Notes under the pieces: model-generated
Told to the model about the DNA's origin: nothing
Databases searched by the model: none
The model's input: only the letters and a program-made list of their open reading frames with translations
Assembly (NCBI RefSeq): GCF_001676705.1
Contig: NZ_CP016170.1
Coordinates: 5,704,001-5,768,000 of the forward strand
Origin: Bordetella bronchialis
Lineage (GTDB): Bacteria > Pseudomonadota > Gammaproteobacteria > Burkholderiales > Burkholderiaceae_B
Reading direction: 5' to 3'
DNA length: 64,000 bases
Part shown: positions 35,724-44,315 of the stretch, in pieces
How the letters are laid out: the number at the start of each line of letters is the position of its first letter
Numbering within the stretch: the first letter of the stretch is position 1
Position numbers and translations under genes: made by a program

Positions 35724-36682
35724 GTGCGCTCCGCCACGCGGCCGAACAGCCCCTGGGGACGCAGGGTCACGATCAGCAGGAAGAAAACGAAGATGGCGGC
35801 ATTCTGCAGCTGCGTGGGCAATACCAGCGCCGACAGCTGTTGCACCAGCCCAATCACCATGCCGCCCCAGAACGCGCCGGAGATACTGCCCATGCCGCCC
35901 AGCACCACGCCTGCGTACATGATGATCACGAATTCCAGGCCCACGAAGGGATGGAAGGGAAAATTGGTCGCCAGCAGGCCGCCGGACAGGGCCGTCACGC
36001 ATGTCCCCAGCGCGAAGGCGATGCGATAGGCGCGGTTGACGTCGATGCCCATGTAGGAGGCCGCCACGGGATTGTCGGCGGCGGCGCGCAGCGACTTGCC
36101 CAGGCGCGTGCGGTTGACCAGGGCGATCAGCAGCAGGATCGTCGCCGCCGAGATCAGCGCGGCGATGCCGCGGCCCTTGTTGACGAAGATACTGACGAAG
36201 TCGCCCCACAGCGGCCCGATCTCCCAGGCGCTGCTGGACACCGGCGTGCGTATGGAAACCAGCTGCGGGCCGAACAGCATCATGCCGCCGTTCTGCAGGA
36301 TAAGCGCGATGCCCAGCGTCAGGATCAGCTGCGCATAATGCCCCTCGCCTTCCAGCGCGGCGGTACGGCCGCCCGTCACACGCGAGATCAACAGCCGGTG
36401 GGCCAGATAGCCCACGGCGAACATGACCGGGACGGTCAGCAGGATGGACAGGTAGGCGCCCAAGGGCGACCCGGCCAGCACGTGGGAACCCAGGGCGATG
36501 AAGAAGAAGTAGGCGACGTACATGCCCAGCATCATCAGGTCGCCCTGGGCGAAGTTGATCACCCGCATGATCCCGAAAATCATGGCCAGCCCCACGCACA
36601 TCAGGCCGTACAGCGCGCCCACCGCCACGCCGGCCGCCAAGGCCTGTAGGAAGGCCTCCAGCTGTATCTGCAGTTCCGTCAT
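35720..36682 (-). CDS. livH: Liv-type ABC transporter permease
   Basis: A 320-residue inner-membrane permease. Characteristic stretches are GLMCVGLAMIFGIMRVINFAQGDLMMLGMYVAYF near the N terminus and FHPFVGLEFVIIMYAGVVLGGMGSISGAFWGGMVIGL near the C terminus. ATG 36682 (MTELQIQLEAF) has GAGGAGA upstream; an ATG six codons earlier lacks one. It pairs with the LivM part of the next gene. Confidence 0.92.
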   Translation of the reverse strand: MTELQIQLEAFLQALAAGVAVGALYGLMCVGLAMIFGIMRVINFAQGDLMMLGMYVAYFFFIALGSHVLAGSPLGAYLSILLTVPVMFAVGYLAHRLLISRVTGGRTAALEGEGHYAQLILTLGIALILQNGGMMLFGPQLVSIRTPVSSSAWEIGPLWGDFVSIFVNKGRGIAALISAATILLLIALVNRTRLGKSLRAAADNPVAASYMGIDVNRAYRIAFALGTCVTALSGGLLATNFPFHPFVGLEFVIIMYAGVVLGGMGSISGAFWGGMVIGLVQQLSALVLPTQLQNAAIFVFFLLIVTLRPQGLFGRVAERT

Positions 36683-36768
36683 CGCGTCTCCTCGCAGCAA
36701 CGCGTTGTTATGGTGGCCACGCGCCTGTCGTGGCTTCGAGCTCCCGCGGGCCCGCTAAGGGGGGCGGC

Positions 36769-37512
36769 TCAGTAGCCGCTTATCGTCAAGGCCCCATCCA
36801 CCTTCAGGGTGACGCCGGCCACCGTCACGCTCTCGTCGCTGGCCAGGAACACGGCGGCCGCGGCGATGTCCTCCCCCGTGGGCAGCCGCTTCAGCGGCGT
36901 TTTCTGGCGTCGCGTTTCCCAGCCCTGCGCATCGATGACCGTGCTGGCGCCCGGCGTGATTACCGGCCCGGGCGCGAGCGCGTTGACCCGTATGCCGTGG
37001 GCGCCGAGTTCCACCGCCTGCTGGCGCGTCAGCGTATCGAGCGCGCCCTTGATGGCGCTGTACACGGCGGCGTGCCGGATGGCGATGGTCACCGCCACCG
37101 AAGACAGGTTGATCACCGCGCCGCCGCCCCGCGCGATCAGGTGCGGGGTGGCCGCCTGCAGGCTCCACAAGGCGCCCTTCAGGCCTACGTCGATCATCCG
37201 GTCGACGACGTCCTCCGGCATTTCCGTCAATGGGGCGTAGTGGAAATACGCCGCGTTATTGACCAGCACGTCCAGGCCGCCCATGCGTTCGGCGTAGCCG
37301 CCGATCGCGCGCAGCACCGCCCCGCGGTCGGCCACATTGCAGGCCAGCGCCTGGGCGCCGGGCGTTTCCGCCACGGCCTGCTCCAGCAGTTCCGCATTGT
37401 TGTCCAGCATTCCCACGCGTGCGCCTTCGCGCGCATACGCCTGGGCGATCGCCCGGCCTATGCCCCCTGCCGCGCCGGTTACCACCGCCACCTTGCCCTG
37501 AAGTCTGTCCAT
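36769..37512 (-). CDS. SDR-family oxidoreductase
   Basis: A 247-residue classical short-chain dehydrogenase: TGAAGGIGRAIA (NAD binding), VNNAAYF, NLSSVAV (catalytic Ser region), YSAIKGALD (Tyr/Lys), and VAGVTLKVDGA at the C terminus. GGAG lies before ATG 37512. It is the first gene of the minus-strand Liv operon, 86 bp ahead of livH. It may therefore act on the compound imported by that transporter. Confidence 0.9.
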   Translation of the reverse strand: MDRLQGKVAVVTGAAGGIGRAIAQAYAREGARVGMLDNNAELLEQAVAETPGAQALACNVADRGAVLRAIGGYAERMGGLDVLVNNAAYFHYAPLTEMPEDVVDRMIDVGLKGALWSLQAATPHLIARGGGAVINLSSVAVTIAIRHAAVYSAIKGALDTLTRQQAVELGAHGIRVNALAPGPVITPGASTVIDAQGWETRRQKTPLKRLPTGEDIAAAAVFLASDESVTVAGVTLKVDGALTISGY

Positions 37513-37907
37513 GTCCGCTCCATTGCCTTCGGTGCTGCCTGGCATTTACTTATCGTATTAGACGATGATTGTATTATTGCATTCTCGATTACACAACGGG
37601 ATGGGCGGTTCGCGCCCTTGGGGTGATCCCGGAGTCCGACGGCATCCCCGGTCAGCGATGGGCGCGGTCCGTCTTGTGGAGGACCGTTCTCCGGGTGCGG
37701 GCGCGCGGAGAGTCCGCCCGCCCACCGCCACCGCGCGGCAAGGCGGTTCGCTTGCAATCAAAGCGTGGAAAAGACAGCAAAGCGAAAGAAAGACATTCCC
37801 ACCCGTCCGGCCACTGACAAACCACCCCGAAATTTGACGCAAGCCTGACGAACGGGCTGCTCTAATTGCGGCTTTTTTGTGACACGTCGCGGACATCGCC
37901 TCACCGT
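37513..37907. other. Divergent promoter region between SDR/Liv operon and GtrII-like gene
   Basis: The 395-bp region has no convincing gene. The part nearest the SDR gene is AT-rich and carries the GATTGTAT motif; the remainder is GC-rich with nothing recognised. Confidence 0.6.
37564..37584. promoter_or_regulatory. Candidate operator 3 upstream of the SDR/Liv operon
   Basis: GATGATTGTATTATTGCATT shares GATTGTATnA with the two sites at 25.66 and 25.79 kb. It lies about 50 bp upstream of the SDR start in an AT-rich stretch. This suggests both catabolic operons answer to the same regulator. Confidence 0.45.
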
Positions 37908-39398
37908 ATGCAGTCCCCCGCCTCTTCCCCGCCACGCCAGAAAGTGTTCATCGCGGCTTTGCTGCTATACGGCCTGGTGATCTACCCCATCATCCATGCG
38001 GACCGCTTCTATATCGACGACCTGGGACGCGCCCGCACGGGCTACCTGGGGTGGACTTCCGACGGCAGGCCGCTCTCCAACCTGGTGGTCGAGACGTTGA
38101 ACCTGGGCGCGCCCATCTCCGACCTGTCCCCCCTCCCCCAGCTGCTGGCGCTGCTGCTGCTCGCCTACCTGGCCGTCACGCTGGCGCGGAAATTCGGCAT
38201 ACCGGGCACCTGGCGCGCGCCGCTGATCCTGGCGCCCATGGTGGCCAGCCCTTTCTTCCTGGAAAACCTGTCGTACAAGTTCGACGTGCTGCCCATGACG
38301 CTGGCGACGGCGCTGTCCTGCCTGGCCGTCACCGCGATCCCGCGCGTGCGTTGGGGCGCCCTGCTGGGCGCGGTCGCGCTGCTCGCCACCCTGTGCCTGT
38401 ACCAGCCCGCCCTCAACGTCTTCCTGGTTTTCGCCGTGGCGGAGTTCGTCCTCGCGCAGCGAGACCTGCGGCCCATGCGCGAGCTGGCCGCGATGCTGGG
38501 CATGCGGGGCCTGCAATTGCTTTGCGCGCTGGCGGCCTACAAGGCCGTCGTCGCCGTCACCGTAAAAGGCCACTACGCCACCGCCCATGGCGCCATCGCC
38601 TCCGCCGGCGACCTGGCGGCCATCGCCCAGCGCAACCTGGCCGGCTTCTGGCGCTATGTCGTGGACATGCTGCCTGGGCTGTGGGCCAAGCCCCTGTTGT
38701 GGTTCATGGCGGGCGGCACGCTGGTGGCGCTGTACTGGGCTGTCCGCTATCTGGCGCTGTCCTGGCGTGCGGCGTCGATGCCGGGGCGTATCGCCATGGC
38801 CGCCGCCATCGCGCTGCTGCCGGCCGCCCTGTTCATCGCGCCTTGGGGACCCATGCTGGCTTTGCGGGTGCCGGTCTACGCGCCGCGCGTGGCCATCGGC
38901 TTCGGCGCGCTGGGCGCCGCCGGCCTGCTGTTCGTCTGGACCGCGCTGGACCGCCTGCGCCTGGCGCCGCGCTGGCAGGTGGCCGGGTTCGCCGTGCCGG
39001 TCTACGGCCTGCTGACCTTCTGCTTCGTGTATGGCGATTCGCTCAAGCTGCAGAAGGAATTCGAAAACCGCGTGGCGGCGCAGGTGTCTGCGGACCTCAG
39101 CCGCCTGGGCGCGCAGCACCGCATCACGGAATATGCCTTGCAAGGCAGCCTGGGGCATTCGGTGGTGGTCCGGCACACCATCCGCAAGTATCCGCTGATC
39201 GCCACGCTGGTCCCGGTGCACCTGACGGAAGGCTGGGGCTGGGCCTACGAGGAACTGCGGCTCTTCGGGGTGGATACGGCACACGAAGCGTCGGCGCCCC
39301 GCGCGGCGCCGCAAACGCAGGCGGTGTCCGTGGCGCGCGACTACCGGGTCTTCCTGGACGGCGATATCGCTATCGTGTCCTTTGCGCCGGCGTCCTGA
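37908..39398 (+). CDS. GtrII-like glucosyltransferase, polytopic membrane protein
   Basis: A 496-residue membrane protein with ten or so hydrophobic segments. The N-terminal loop ADRFYIDDLGRARTGYLGWTSDGRPLS, just after the first membrane segment, matches the acidic DDxGR motif of the Glucos_trans_II family. Members such as GtrII of Shigella phage SfII move glucose from undecaprenyl phosphate onto O-antigen. The usual partners gtrA (flippase) and gtrB (glucosyl-lipid synthase) are not adjacent. ATG 37908 is chosen over a TTG at 37866. It is convergent with the GHKL-nuclease gene (80-bp gap). Confidence 0.75.
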   Translation: MQSPASSPPRQKVFIAALLLYGLVIYPIIHADRFYIDDLGRARTGYLGWTSDGRPLSNLVVETLNLGAPISDLSPLPQLLALLLLAYLAVTLARKFGIPGTWRAPLILAPMVASPFFLENLSYKFDVLPMTLATALSCLAVTAIPRVRWGALLGAVALLATLCLYQPALNVFLVFAVAEFVLAQRDLRPMRELAAMLGMRGLQLLCALAAYKAVVAVTVKGHYATAHGAIASAGDLAAIAQRNLAGFWRYVVDMLPGLWAKPLLWFMAGGTLVALYWAVRYLALSWRAASMPGRIAMAAAIALLPAALFIAPWGPMLALRVPVYAPRVAIGFGALGAAGLLFVWTALDRLRLAPRWQVAGFAVPVYGLLTFCFVYGDSLKLQKEFENRVAAQVSADLSRLGAQHRITEYALQGSLGHSVVVRHTIRKYPLIATLVPVHLTEGWGWAYEELRLFGVDTAHEASAPRAAPQTQAVSVARDYRVFLDGDIAIVSFAPAS

Positions 39399-39445
39399 GG
39401 CGACCGGCCTGGGTCAACAAACTGCCGCAACCCTGCGCGCATTCG

Positions 39446-39479
39446 AAACGCCGACCGCGTGCACCGGGCACCTGCGTTT
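39446..39479 (-). terminator. Possible bidirectional hairpin between convergent genes
   Basis: AAACGC (39446-39451) pairs with GCGTTT (39474-39479), enclosing GTGC/GCAC. It overlaps the GHKL-nuclease stop codon and has only short T-runs, so it is a weak terminator candidate. Confidence 0.3.
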
Positions 39480-41529
39480 AATTGGTTGGAAGACCGAGCT
39501 TGTCAAAAAACGCCCGATTCCGCTCTCGTGCACCGTTCAGCAGGCGGTCATAGGACAACACCTCGATGTAGGCGCGGTAATTGTCGTTGTATCCAAAATA
39601 ACCCTGGCAATCACTCGTCGCCTTGAGCTGCGCCATTTTGCAGCGCCTTTCCACTGATGGCGTGATATCGCAGATGATGTAACAGAAGCCCGGAATCTCC
39701 TCGGAACGCGGGATCGGCCGCCCGGTCGCGGTCTGAGCCTGTCCTTTTCGAATGCGGTCCAGGTAGCCAAGCGCCTGTTCGATCGGGTCTTTCTCCTCTC
39801 CCATCGCAGCATCGTTACGCATCGGGCGCTTTATCTCGACGACGACAAGGGAGGCGAGAGGCAAGCGTTGCCCTTCCGAAAAAAGCGAAGGCTCGTCGAA
39901 GACATTCAACGCAACAAGGTCGGGCTCCTTTGCCTGTCCCACTCTCACGATCGGCAACGTCGACAGCGGCCGGTCCGAGGCAAGAAAGTCATGGAATGCC
40001 AAACGTTCATCGATAAGCCATAAGTTGGCACTGTCGAACAGAACATCATTCGATGTTTTCCGCATCGGCATGATGACGTCGTGAATCAGCTCCTCCCGCG
40101 CGTACCTCCCATCATCCCGCCGCTGCACCGCCTGCTGCAAGATGTCCAGGATGATTTTTCGATGGAAGACATAGCTGGCAAGGTCCGACTTCTTGATGTC
40201 GTCCGCCTTGGACAGGTATTCGTTGAGCCGCTTGAGATAAGTTTCGGGCGTCTCGTCCGCTCCGAAATTCATGATCGAGTGGCCTTCCGCAAGCAGACTT
40301 CCCTCTATTTCGGACAGCTGTTTGTGAAGGAACAAGTCCAGGTCCTTGTCCGAAATGGAAGGATCGACGCTTAGTTTTTCATCATCGATCCTGCCGAGGA
40401 TAGGGCGATATCGCGGCGCACGCTGTGCAACGAACCTATCAACGCGTTCGCGCCCGGCTACACGGCTTTCCTTCAGATAGTGCGCGAGAAAACTCTTGGA
40501 CGATTCCAGGACTGCCGACCGGATGTCGGCCAACCCCAGGTCGGTCGCCTCGAACAAGTCAGCGCTGATCTCGTCGATGTCGAGCCCGATCCGTTCCGCA
40601 CGTACGTGCTGGTCCAGGAATGGCGAAGTCATATAGCAGGCATAGACGAAAGCGCCACCATCCTCGACGATACGCCCGTGCAGACCAGCGATCTTGCCGA
40701 CGATACTTTCTTTCTTCACGACTTTGCCAGCCGCACACCACGCAATAAACGGTTCTCTTGTCTCGGCAGCCTTGAGTTTCAAGTGCGTGACCTCGAAGGC
40801 GTGTCCCTTGATGGTCAACGATTGCCGTTGAGCCGACGAGAACATGTACTGTTCGTATACGTCATCCAGCGAAATTGCCTCATCCTGGTCCAGCACCTTG
40901 ATACGCGGTGCACCACCATCTCGCACGAAATACCACAGACAGTGCTCGAACAAATCGTTGGCAATCGTTCGCGCCGTCTTAGGCGCTCGGTCCCGATACT
41001 CCTTCCTGAACCCCTGCAAGCAAACTTCGGTTTGCCGTCCATTAACGCCCGATGGCGCGTCTGCCAGCGTGACTCCGTCGACTCCTTTAGCCACGGTAAA
41101 ACTGAACGCCCGCCGGAGAAGCACGTTGCTCGTCCCGTAAAAGTCGCTGACTACTCGAACCGAATCGAATGCCTTCAGCCACAGAAGACGCCCGACGCCG
41201 CGGCAGCCTTCGGCAGCCTTGAATGCGGAATCGAGCGTCTGGAAGGACTGCAGGTTCGCGTCGTCGAATCCGCAGCCGTTATCGCGGACTTTGAAGCCCA
41301 TGATAGGTTCTTGTGGCGGTGCACCTCGTCGCCCTTGTGCGTCCAGGAGCATCGGCTGCTGCGGAACACGGAGGATATCAACGACTATCTCGCCATCAGC
41401 GGGTTGCAGGCCGGATGCCGCGACGGCCTGGATCGAATTAACGACGGCCTCGAACAAGGGCAAGAGTCCGTGACTGCGGGGCAGTGGCGTGTTTCGCAAC
41501 CGCCCGGCGAGGTCGGTGTTCATGCTCAT
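39478..41529 (-). CDS. GHKL ATPase fused to a PD-(D/E)XK-like nuclease domain; candidate defence or DNA-processing protein
   Basis: A 683-residue protein of no family I can name. The N terminus is a GHKL (HSP90/MutL/gyrase-B/MORC-like) ATP-binding fold: N-box LFEAVVNS with Glu27 and Asn31, G1 box VRDNGCGF (Asp83, Gly85, Gly87), and lid motif CRGVGRLLWLKAF (109-121). The middle ~350 residues are mixed helix/strand with no match recognised. Near the C terminus Asp537 (EPDLVALNV) and Glu565-x-Lys567 (VVVEIKRP) have the spacing of a PD-(D/E)XK nuclease, followed by an EQALGYLDRI helix. ATG 41529 has AAAGGA upstream. Base composition is visibly less GC-rich than both neighbours, suggesting transfer. 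A LexA-like box sits 49 bp before the start. ATP-gated DNA cleavage is an inference. Confidence 0.8.
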   Translation of the reverse strand: MSMNTDLAGRLRNTPLPRSHGLLPLFEAVVNSIQAVAASGLQPADGEIVVDILRVPQQPMLLDAQGRRGAPPQEPIMGFKVRDNGCGFDDANLQSFQTLDSAFKAAEGCRGVGRLLWLKAFDSVRVVSDFYGTSNVLLRRAFSFTVAKGVDGVTLADAPSGVNGRQTEVCLQGFRKEYRDRAPKTARTIANDLFEHCLWYFVRDGGAPRIKVLDQDEAISLDDVYEQYMFSSAQRQSLTIKGHAFEVTHLKLKAAETREPFIAWCAAGKVVKKESIVGKIAGLHGRIVEDGGAFVYACYMTSPFLDQHVRAERIGLDIDEISADLFEATDLGLADIRSAVLESSKSFLAHYLKESRVAGRERVDRFVAQRAPRYRPILGRIDDEKLSVDPSISDKDLDLFLHKQLSEIEGSLLAEGHSIMNFGADETPETYLKRLNEYLSKADDIKKSDLASYVFHRKIILDILQQAVQRRDDGRYAREELIHDVIMPMRKTSNDVLFDSANLWLIDERLAFHDFLASDRPLSTLPIVRVGQAKEPDLVALNVFDEPSLFSEGQRLPLASLVVVEIKRPMRNDAAMGEEKDPIEQALGYLDRIRKGQAQTATGRPIPRSEEIPGFCYIICDITPSVERRCKMAQLKATSDCQGYFGYNDNYRAYIEVLSYDRLLNGARERNRAFFDKLGLPTN

Positions 41530-41577
41530 TGAAGGGATCCTTTGACGCTGGCTGGCATGGCCGCCGGCCCGAAAGGA

Positions 41578-41593
41578 TTGTACGTTTATACAG
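41578..41593 (-). promoter_or_regulatory. LexA/SOS-box-like site at the GHKL-nuclease promoter
   Basis: On the gene's strand the site reads CTGTATAAACGTACAA: CTGT, eight bases, ACAA. The E. coli-type consensus is CTGT-N8-ACAG, so one base differs in the conserved arms. It overlaps a plausible -10 (TACAAT) lying 17 bp after GTGTCA (4 of 6 to TTGACA). Repression by LexA and induction by DNA damage would follow (inference). Confidence 0.55.
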
Positions 41594-41716
41594 TGTCGTT
41601 GACACCGGCTGCCGTCGGGATTTCAACCGATTGTGCGGCGGCACCATTGCCTTTGACGCCCAACCCGATGGGGCCCACCGGCACATCGCCGATGCGCAGC
41701 CTGCTCCGTCCCAAAG

Positions 41717-42181
41717 CTATCGGCGAACCGGCACGATGCCCGGACTTCCCAGGGGGGGTTCCGCTGGCGCCGCCACCTGGATGCGCTGTCCGGCCTGTTC
41801 CAGCACCACGCCGGCGCGCTCCACGCTGGACAAGGTGACGCCGTCCACGATCGATTGCCCGACGCGATAGGCGCGCGGTTCGCCGCCGTCTATCGCCAGG
41901 ATGGCGGCGCCGTGCGTTCCCGCCGATATCAGTCCCAGCACGCTTACCTTGACTGGCGCCGCCGACGTCCCGAACCAGCTTGCCACGGCGGCGGTGTCGC
42001 CGCTGGCCGGCCGCGCCGCGTCCAGCATGGGCGGCAGGGCGCGGGCCGGCGGGGCCAGCAGCACGGCGCCCCAGGCGCCCACGCCGGCGGCCAGGACCAG
42101 GACCACGGCATGACGCGCGGCGCGGGCGGGATCGATACGTAGCGGCATGTAACGCCAGGCCGGGCGGAGAGAAATGGACAT
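41717..42181 (-). CDS. gspC: Type II secretion protein GspC (inner-membrane clamp)
   Basis: A short GspC of about 154 residues with one N-terminal membrane segment (AVVLVLAAGVGAWGAVLLA). A homology-region domain follows (VSVLGLISAGTHGAAILAIDGGEPRAYRVGQSIVDGVTLSSVERAGVVLEQAG) that contacts the N0 domain of the secretin GspD. There is no C-terminal PDZ or coiled-coil domain, as in other short betaproteobacterial forms. It is transcribed away from gspG. The start is uncertain: ATG 42181 (MSISLRPAW), 42148 or an upstream codon at 42286 are all possible, and none has a strong ribosome site. Confidence 0.82.
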   Translation of the reverse strand: MSISLRPAWRYMPLRIDPARAARHAVVLVLAAGVGAWGAVLLAPPARALPPMLDAARPASGDTAAVASWFGTSAAPVKVSVLGLISAGTHGAAILAIDGGEPRAYRVGQSIVDGVTLSSVERAGVVLEQAGQRIQVAAPAEPPLGSPGIVPVRR

Positions 42182-42312
42182 ATCGCTGTCATTCGGACCC
42201 ACGATGATAGGGCCCGCATATGACAGAACTCCTAACTTGTTGTGACAGCGAAACGCAAGGCGCCCCGCCTCCCGGCCAGCCCGCAACAGGACCGGAACCG
42301 AGGATGATTCAC

Positions 42313-42771
42313 ATGAAAGTTTGCGGCTCTCCGCATCGCGGCCGGCGCACAGGACAGCGCGCCCGCCAGCGCGGATTTTCCCTGATCGAGATCATGGTGG
42401 TGGTGGTGATCATGGGCATTCTGGCGGGCCTGGTGGTGCCCAATCTGCTGCGTCGTCCCGACCAGGCACGCGCGGTGGCCGCGCGCCAGGACGTCTCCAG
42501 CATCCTGCAGGCGCTCAAGCTCTATCGGCTGGACAACGGGCGCTATCCCAGCGCGACGCAGGGCCTGCAGGCACTGGTGCAACAGCCGGCCGACGAAAAG
42601 CTGCCCGGCTGGCACAGCTACCTGGACCGACTCCCCAACGACCCCTGGGGCCACCCTTATCAGTATCTGAATCCCGGCGTAAAAGGCGAAATCGATGTGT
42701 TTTCCCTGGGCGCGGACAACAAACCCGGTGGGGAAGACAGTGACGCGGACATCGGGTCCTGGAACCTGTAG
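42313..42771 (+). CDS. gspG: Type II secretion major pseudopilin GspG
   Basis: A 152-residue major pseudopilin. The prepilin peptidase site is RQRG/FSLIEIMVVVVIMGILAGLVVPNLL (cleavage after Gly21, Glu at +5). The C-terminal globular domain has the GspG pattern LYRLDNGRYPSATQGLQALV, DPWGHPYQYLNPG and FSLGADNKPGGEDSDADIGSW, with the calcium-binding Asp residues. ATG 42313 has GAGG nine bases upstream. It is the first gene of the long plus-strand gsp operon. Confidence 0.96.
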   Translation: MKVCGSPHRGRRTGQRARQRGFSLIEIMVVVVIMGILAGLVVPNLLRRPDQARAVAARQDVSSILQALKLYRLDNGRYPSATQGLQALVQQPADEKLPGWHSYLDRLPNDPWGHPYQYLNPGVKGEIDVFSLGADNKPGGEDSDADIGSWNL

Positions 42772-43270
42772 GCGGCCCGCCGGATGGCCACCGCGGCAAC
42801 AGGGCTTCACGCTCATCGAGATGATGGTGGTGGTGGCCATCATCGCCATTGTCACCACCGCGGCGGGCCTGTCCCAGCCCAAGCGCGACGACCAGCCCTT
42901 GGCGCGCGACGCGCGGCGCCTGTCGCTGCTGTTCGCGCTGGCGCAGACGGAAGCGCGCGCGGGCGGGCGCGCCATCCGCTGGCACACGGACGGCCAGGGC
43001 TATCGCTTCACGCGGCCGCCGCCGTGGACCCCGGGCGAGGCCCGGGCCCAGGTCATCGAAGCCCCGCCGCCGGACGACTTCCAGGACGACGAAAGCCTGC
43101 GTCCGCGCCGCTGGGAGGCCGTCAACGTCCACGTGCGGATGGATGCGCCCCAGTCCGCCGTCTTCCTGCCCGAATGGATCGCACCGCCCATGCGCATCGA
43201 GCTCAGCGACGATTTCCAGCGCATCGCCATCGTGCGCGACGCCTCCGGACGCTATGCGCTGCAACAATGA
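42740..43270 (+). CDS. gspH: Type II secretion minor pseudopilin GspH
   Basis: A minor pseudopilin of about 176 residues with the prepilin motif QQG/FTLIEMMVVVAIIAIVTTAAGL. A GspH-like globular part with ARDARRLSLLFALAQTEARAGG follows. No ATG lies just upstream. GTG 42740 with GGGGAAG before it, overlapping the end of gspG, is my choice; ATG 42695 or GTG 42728 are alternatives. It overlaps gspI by 4 bp. Confidence 0.88.
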   Translation: MTRTSGPGTCRRPAGWPPRQQGFTLIEMMVVVAIIAIVTTAAGLSQPKRDDQPLARDARRLSLLFALAQTEARAGGRAIRWHTDGQGYRFTRPPPWTPGEARAQVIEAPPPDDFQDDESLRPRRWEAVNVHVRMDAPQSAVFLPEWIAPPMRIELSDDFQRIAIVRDASGRYALQQ

Positions 43271-43641
43271 ATCCGCGTGGCCGCCAGAAGGGTTTTTCGC
43301 TGCTGGAGATCCTGGTGGCGCTGGCCATCATCGCCATCGCGCTGGCGGCCTGCGTGCGCGCGGCGGGACAGATCGCGACCGGCCAGGCGCAATTGCGCGA
43401 CCGCGCGCTGGCGCTGGTGTCCGCGGAAAACGCGCTGGCGGAGCTGCGCGCGCGGCAAACCTTGCCGCCCGCCGACGATGCGCGCTCGCCATGCCCGCAA
43501 GGCGGGCTGGCGCTGGTATGCGAGCAGCATATCCAGACCACCCCTTACAAGGATATGCGGCAGGTCACCGTGCGCGTGCTGGCGGAAGACGGGGGACCGC
43601 AGCTGGCGCAACTGCGCGGCCTGATAAGCGGACGGCCATGA
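43267..43641 (+). CDS. gspI: Type II secretion minor pseudopilin GspI
   Basis: A 124-residue pseudopilin with leader MNPRGRQKG/FSLLEILVALAIIAIALAACVRA and a compact C-terminal domain (ALALVSAENALAELRA, PYKDMRQVTVRVL). It nucleates the GspI-J-K tip of the pseudopilus. ATGA overlaps join it to gspH and gspJ, which fixes the start. Confidence 0.95.
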   Translation: MNPRGRQKGFSLLEILVALAIIAIALAACVRAAGQIATGQAQLRDRALALVSAENALAELRARQTLPPADDARSPCPQGGLALVCEQHIQTTPYKDMRQVTVRVLAEDGGPQLAQLRGLISGRP

Positions 43642-44315
43642 AGTCGAAGTTCCGGCAAGCTCCGCGCACCCCGCCCCACAAGGCGCCGGATCGCCCATCC
43701 GCCGCGGCGCGTGGCGGCCAGCGCGGATTCACGCTGATCGAGGTCCTGGTGGCCATCGCGCTACTGGCCATCGTCAGCGTGCTGGCATGGCGCGGACTGG
43801 ACAGCGTGGTGCGCACGCGCGATCACGTGCGGCGCGACGCCGAGCGCGACGATGCGCTGATTCGCGTGCTGGGACAGTTGCAACGCGACATGCAGATGCG
43901 CGCGCCCGATACGGTGCTGGACGGCGGCACGGCGCAAGCGGTGGTCAGGCGCAGCCTGCCTGCCGCGCTACGGGTCGACCCGGCGCGCGGCGGCGCGCAA
44001 CTGGATATCGTGCGCGCCGCCGCGCCGGACGGCCGCTGGCAGCATGTGCGCTGGTGGCGCGACGGCGATGCGCTGCGCCGGGCCGCGGGACCGGGCGCCC
44101 AAGCCTTTCCCCTGCCCGAAGCCGGCCCTGGCGCCGACGTTCTGGACGGCGTGCTGGACTTCGCCGTGCAGGCCTGGATCCCTGGCCGCGGCTGGATCGC
44201 GCTGCCGGACAACGGCGACGGCGCGGCGGCGACCGGCCTGGCCTTCGTGCTGCGGCTGGCCGCCCCCGTGGGCGGCCAGGCCATGGTGTACCGCCGCGTG
44301 GTGGCATTGCCATGA
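43638..44315 (+). CDS. gspJ: Type II secretion minor pseudopilin GspJ
   Basis: A 225-residue pseudopilin with a 30-residue hydrophilic leader and processing site GGQRG/FTLIEVLVAIALLAIVSVLAWRGLDSV. The globular part has RDAERDDALIRVLGQLQRDMQ and YRRVVALP, as in GspJ. ATGA overlaps link it to gspI and gspK. Confidence 0.95.
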   Translation: MKSKFRQAPRTPPHKAPDRPSAAARGGQRGFTLIEVLVAIALLAIVSVLAWRGLDSVVRTRDHVRRDAERDDALIRVLGQLQRDMQMRAPDTVLDGGTAQAVVRRSLPAALRVDPARGGAQLDIVRAAAPDGRWQHVRWWRDGDALRRAAGPGAQAFPLPEAGPGADVLDGVLDFAVQAWIPGRGWIALPDNGDGAAATGLAFVLRLAAPVGGQAMVYRRVVALP

